DNA of 64,000 nt, taken from assembly GCA_040880125.1 (NCBI GenBank), contig JBBDJB010000050.1:1-64000 (forward strand). The letters are read 5' to 3'. Each line of letters starts with the position of its first letter. Position 1 is the stretch's first letter. Source of the DNA: JBBDJB01 sp040880125 (GTDB lineage: Bacteria; Planctomycetota; Planctomycetia; Pirellulales; JBBDJB01). Below, piece by piece: positions 60,814-64,000 of this stretch. The position numbers and the translations under genes were made by a program. Under the pieces are notes generated by a model. It was given only the letters and a program-made list of their open reading frames with translations. It was not told the origin of the DNA and did not search any database.

Positions 60814-63687
60814 ATGCCTAAATATCATCCCGGACATATCGAAACGAAGTGGCAGCGCTTTTGGGAGGAGCAGCGGACATTTGCCACGCCGCGGCTCCCC
60901 CAGGGCGAAAAACGCTACGTGCTGGATATGTTTCCCTATCCCAGCGGCGACGGCCTGCACGTCGGCCATCCGGAGGGGTACACCGCCACCGACATCGTCT
61001 GTCGCGCCGCCCGCATGCAGGGCAAAACCGTGCTGCACCCGATGGGCTTCGACGCCTTCGGCCTGCCCGCCGAAGAGCACGCCATCAAGACCGGCACGCA
61101 CCCCCGCGTGCAGACCGAAAAGAACATCGAAACGTTTCGCCGCCAGCTCAAGATGCTCGGCTTCAGCTACGACTGGAGCCGCGAAATCGCCACCACCGAC
61201 GTCGAGTACTTCCGCTGGACGCAGTGGATCTTCCTGGAAATCTACGACACGTGGTACGACGGAGCGCAGCAGCGCGGCCGGCCGATCTCGGAGCTTCCCA
61301 TCCCGCCGGAAGTGGCCGACGAAGGCGACGAGGCGGTGGCCCGCTACCAGGACGAGCACCGCCTCGCCTACCAGAGCGAAGCCCCCGTCAACTGGTGCCC
61401 CGCCCTGGGCACGGTGCTGGCCAATGAAGAGGTGATCGACGGCAAGAGCGAGCGGGGCGGCCACCCGGTCGTGCGGATCCCCCTGCGGCAGTGGATGCTG
61501 CGGATCACCGCCTACGCGGACCGGCTGGAGCGCGACCTGGCCGATTTGGACTGGTCCGAAGGCATCAAGACCCTGCAGCGCAACTGGATCGGCCGCAGCA
61601 CCGGCGCGGAGGTCGACTTCTTCATTGGCCCTGCCGAATCTGGCCAAGGCAAGAGAACCAGCGAGCCAAGCCGCGAGGCGTATAAAGCCTGGCAGAGCGA
61701 GCGCGCGAAGCGCGGTTTTCCCAAGCGGCCGGGCGACGACGTGCTGCGGATCTACACGACGCGGCCCGACACGCTCTTCGGCGCCACCTACATGGTGCTC
61801 GCTCCCGAGCACCCCTTCGTCGACCGGCTCACCACGCCCGAGCAGCAAGCGAAGGTCCGCGCGTATTGCGAACGGGCGGTCTCCAAGAGCGACCTGGATC
61901 GCACCGACCTGGCCAAGGACAAGTCCGGCGTGTTCACCGGCTCGCATGCCATGAACCCGGTCACCGGTCGGCCCGTTCCCATCTGGGTGGCCGACTATGT
62001 GCTGATCAGCTACGGCACGGGCGCGATCATGGCGGTCCCGGCGCACGACGAGCGCGATTTCGAATTCGCCGACAAGTTCGGATTGGAGATCATCGCGGTG
62101 GTCGATCCCGGCGATCGGGAGGACGCCGCCCTGCGGCAGGAAATCCTTGCCGGCCGCCGCGTATTCGTCGACGAGGGCACCGCCACGGAGTCGGAACAAT
62201 ACGACGGGCTGCCGACACGCGAATTCAAGCAAAGGATCACCGCCGATCTGACCAGCCAGGGAGTCGGCCGCGCGGCGGTCAACTACAAGCTCCGCGACTG
62301 GCTGTTCAGCCGCCAGCGCTTCTGGGGCGAGCCGTTCCCGATCCTGCATGAACTGGACGACGCCGGCAATCGCACGGGCCGGGTCCGCGCGGTCGAGCGC
62401 GACGAGCTGCCGGTCGATCTGCCGCACCTGGAGGACTTCAAGCCGCCGGGCCGTCCGGAGCCGCCGCTGGAGAAGGCGCCCCACGAGTGGCTCTACGTCG
62501 AGCGAGACGGCCGCCGCTACAAGCGCGAGACGAACACCATGCCGCAATGGGCCGGCTCCTGCTGGTACTACCTGCGGTTTCTCGATCCCCGCAACGATCA
62601 GGCGCTGGTCGATCCGGAAATTGAAAGGGCGTGGATGCCGGTCGATCTGTACGTCGGCGGGGCGGAGCACGCCGTGCTGCATCTGCTCTACGCCCGCTTC
62701 TGGCACAAGGTGCTCTACGACCGCGGCGTGGTGAGCACGCCCGAGCCGTTCCGCAAGCTGGTAAACCAGGGCATGATCCTGGGGGAGGCGCAGTATCACG
62801 TCTATGAAGAACTCGACGAGAACAACCAGGGTACGGGCAGATTTGTTTCGTTTGAGGACCAACAGTTTGACCGGCCCTACGGTATGCGGTCCGTTGACGG
62901 ACTAGCCCTCCCACTCAGGATAGTTGACGGGAAGCCGTACGTGACGATCGACGGTCGCGATGTAATGTGTTCGTCGCGCGCCGAGAAGATGTCCAAGAGC
63001 CGCGGCAATGTGATCAATCCGGACGTCATCGTCCGCGAGTACGGCGCCGATGCCCTGCGGCTGTACGAGATGTTCATGGGCCCACTCGAAGCGACCAAGC
63101 CGTGGAGCATGGAGGGCGTGAGCGGCGTGCGGAACTTCCTCAACCGCGCGTGGCGGATGATCGTCGACGATCGGGCCGAATCGATGCAGCTTTCAGCCGA
63201 CGTGGCCGATGTCGAGCCGACGGCGGACCAGGACCGCGTCTTGCACCGCACGATCCAGCAGGTGACCGAAGACATCGCCGGACTGGATTTCAACACGGCC
63301 ATTGCACGGCTGATGGAGTTTACGAACTTCTTCACCAAAGAGTCGCGCCGGCCGAAGTCGGCCATGCGGCAGTTTGTGCTGTTGCTCTCGCCGCTCGCTC
63401 CCCACATCGCGGAAGAATTGTGGCAGGTGCTCGGCGGCACCGACACGCTCGCTTATGAGAAGTGGCCCGAGTTCGACCCGGCGAAGATCAAAGAGGACAC
63501 GATCGAGGTGGCTCTGCAGATCAACGGCAAGGTCCGCAGCAAGCTCTCGGTACCGGCCGAGACGACCCGGGAGGAGTTGGAGACCGCCGCCCGTGGCGAC
63601 GCGCGCATTGTCGAACTGCTGGAAGGCAAGCAGGTGGTCAAGGCGATCGTAGTGCCCGGCCGGCTGGTGAATTTTGTCGTGAAGTAG
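60814..63687 (+). CDS. leuS: Leucyl-tRNA synthetase
   Basis: 957 aa class I synthetase. The HIGH motif appears as HVGH (49-52) in [14 protein letters not shown] and the KMSKS loop is KMSKS (725-729). The CP1 editing domain contains [20 protein letters not shown]. An insertion of about 35 residues ([14 protein letters not shown]...KRPGD) lies at the start of CP1. Around residues 673-715 (nt 62830-62960) codon choice shifts to AGA, AGG, ATA and CTA, unlike the rest of the gene. The TAG stop is inside a family D repeat. Confidence 0.97.
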   Translation: MPKYHPGHIETKWQRFWEEQRTFATPRLPQGEKRYVLDMFPYPSGDGLHVGHPEGYTATDIVCRAARMQGKTVLHPMGFDAFGLPAEEHAIKTGTHPRVQTEKNIETFRRQLKMLGFSYDWSREIATTDVEYFRWTQWIFLEIYDTWYDGAQQRGRPISELPIPPEVADEGDEAVARYQDEHRLAYQSEAPVNWCPALGTVLANEEVIDGKSERGGHPVVRIPLRQWMLRITAYADRLERDLADLDWSEGIKTLQRNWIGRSTGAEVDFFIGPAESGQGKRTSEPSREAYKAWQSERAKRGFPKRPGDDVLRIYTTRPDTLFGATYMVLAPEHPFVDRLTTPEQQAKVRAYCERAVSKSDLDRTDLAKDKSGVFTGSHAMNPVTGRPVPIWVADYVLISYGTGAIMAVPAHDERDFEFADKFGLEIIAVVDPGDREDAALRQEILAGRRVFVDEGTATESEQYDGLPTREFKQRITADLTSQGVGRAAVNYKLRDWLFSRQRFWGEPFPILHELDDAGNRTGRVRAVERDELPVDLPHLEDFKPPGRPEPPLEKAPHEWLYVERDGRRYKRETNTMPQWAGSCWYYLRFLDPRNDQALVDPEIERAWMPVDLYVGGAEHAVLHLLYARFWHKVLYDRGVVSTPEPFRKLVNQGMILGEAQYHVYEELDENNQGTGRFVSFEDQQFDRPYGMRSVDGLALPLRIVDGKPYVTIDGRDVMCSSRAEKMSKSRGNVINPDVIVREYGADALRLYEMFMGPLEATKPWSMEGVSGVRNFLNRAWRMIVDDRAESMQLSADVADVEPTADQDRVLHRTIQQVTEDIAGLDFNTAIARLMEFTNFFTKESRRPKSAMRQFVLLLSPLAPHIAEELWQVLGGTDTLAYEKWPEFDPAKIKEDTIEVALQINGKVRSKLSVPAETTREELETAARGDARIVELLEGKQVVKAIVVPGRLVNFVVK

Positions 63688-63704
63688 GATCCGCGCAGCG
63701 GACC
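63684..63704. repeat. Family D repeat, single copy
   Basis: GTAGGATCC plus GCGCAGCGGACC. The TAG at 63685-63687 is the leuS stop codon. No inverse partner lies before glgC, which starts 36 bp further on. Confidence 0.7.
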
Positions 63705-63739
63705 CCTGCATCAAACTTAAGCACAAGTCAGGCATCACC

Positions 63740-64000
63740 ATGAAGAACGTTATCGCACTGGTATTGGGCGGGGGCCGCGGTACGCGGCTGTATCCTCTCA
63801 CCCGCTTCCGATCCAAACCGGCCGTTCCTCTGGCGGCCAAGTACCGATTGATCGACATTCCGCTCTCCAACTGCCTGGGGAGCAACCTCAACCGCATCTA
63901 CGTCATGACGCAGTTCAACTCCGTCAGCCTGCACCGGCACATCCGGCAGACGTACCGCTTCGATTCGTTCAGCGGCGGCTTCGTCGAGATCCTGGCCGCG
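63740..64000 (+). CDS. glgC: Glucose-1-phosphate adenylyltransferase, 5' part
   Basis: The first 87 codons, cut by the window end. GlgC makes ADP-glucose for glycogen. The start [20 protein letters not shown] holds the nucleotide-binding GGGRGTRL motif, and [20 protein letters not shown] and [20 protein letters not shown] follow exactly as in the family. It may share the leuS transcript across the family D repeat. Confidence 0.95.
   Translation, partial: MKNVIALVLGGGRGTRLYPLTRFRSKPAVPLAAKYRLIDIPLSNCLGSNLNRIYVMTQFNSVSLHRHIRQTYRFDSFSGGFVEILAA

Noticed and set aside
60538..62862. Long antisense open frame of 774 codons against leuS
   Set aside because: Shadow of leuS; Arg/Val/Gly-rich composition, no domain.

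Overview
The window is a 64 kb piece of a high-GC bacterial chromosome. It is most likely from a planctomycete, probably Pirellulales-like. That placement rests on gene content, since no rRNA is present: a sulfatase with a CNASR active site, a planctomycete-style Ser/Thr kinase with an N-terminal extension and a C-terminal membrane anchor, an ExeA-like ATPase beside a MinD/BY-kinase-like protein, a DUF4912 protein, a MotA/TolQ/ExbB channel gene coupled to two FLDIV-type membrane proteins, and ATP synthase c and b subunits that carry signal-peptide-like N-termini. One assembly gap of 100 N lies at 8388-8487. No tRNA, rRNA, CRISPR array, integrase or transposase was recognised.

Layout. 0.2-4.3 kb: thiO, then a three-gene minus-strand module (single-TM protein, BY-kinase-like ATPase, ExeA-like ATPase). 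4.6-8.4 kb: metH. 8.4-14.0 kb: repeat array with the gap, a di-heme cytochrome c, thiC, a small L7/L12-like membrane protein and a UMF1-type transporter. 14.0-16.8 kb: thrC-dapB-zinc protein on the minus strand. 17.2-20.4 kb: dksA-like gene, lspA, an Rrf2-type regulator, queC-queD. 20.9-24.9 kb: translationally coupled three-gene putative ion-driven complex. 25-34 kb: glutaredoxin, Ser/Thr kinase, HELGH protein, GNAT, larE, sulfatase, UVR-motif protein, DUF4912 protein. 34.8-42.8 kb: complete F-type ATP synthase operon (two small membrane proteins, then a, c, b, delta, alpha, gamma, beta, epsilon), preceded by a promoter-like sequence and a strongly foldable 300 bp region. 43-51 kb: FHA protein, orphan ABC-2 permease, uvrA overlapping a GH2-like remnant gene, and a ThiF/MoeB-type E1 enzyme. 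51-60 kb: methyltransferase, M48 protease, solo LuxR-type HTH protein, PQQ-propeller protein, DUF4926 gene with a broken DUF6883-like partner, and three structural/secreted proteins. 60-64 kb: leuS and the 5' part of glgC.

Function. Most genes are housekeeping: thiamine (thiO, thiC, a possible thiF), methionine, lysine and threonine synthesis, queuosine precursor synthesis, energy, DNA repair, leucyl-tRNA charging and glycogen. The less ordinary content is of two kinds. The first is the three-gene ExbB/ExbD-like complex at 20.9-24.9 kb, with one channel-type protein and two unlike single-TM partners, only one of which has the proton-relay-type Asp. The second is a dense set of short intergenic palindromic repeats in at least six families. 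Several of these occur as inverted doublets resembling REPINs, some show compensatory changes in their arms, and some supply the stop codon of the adjacent gene.
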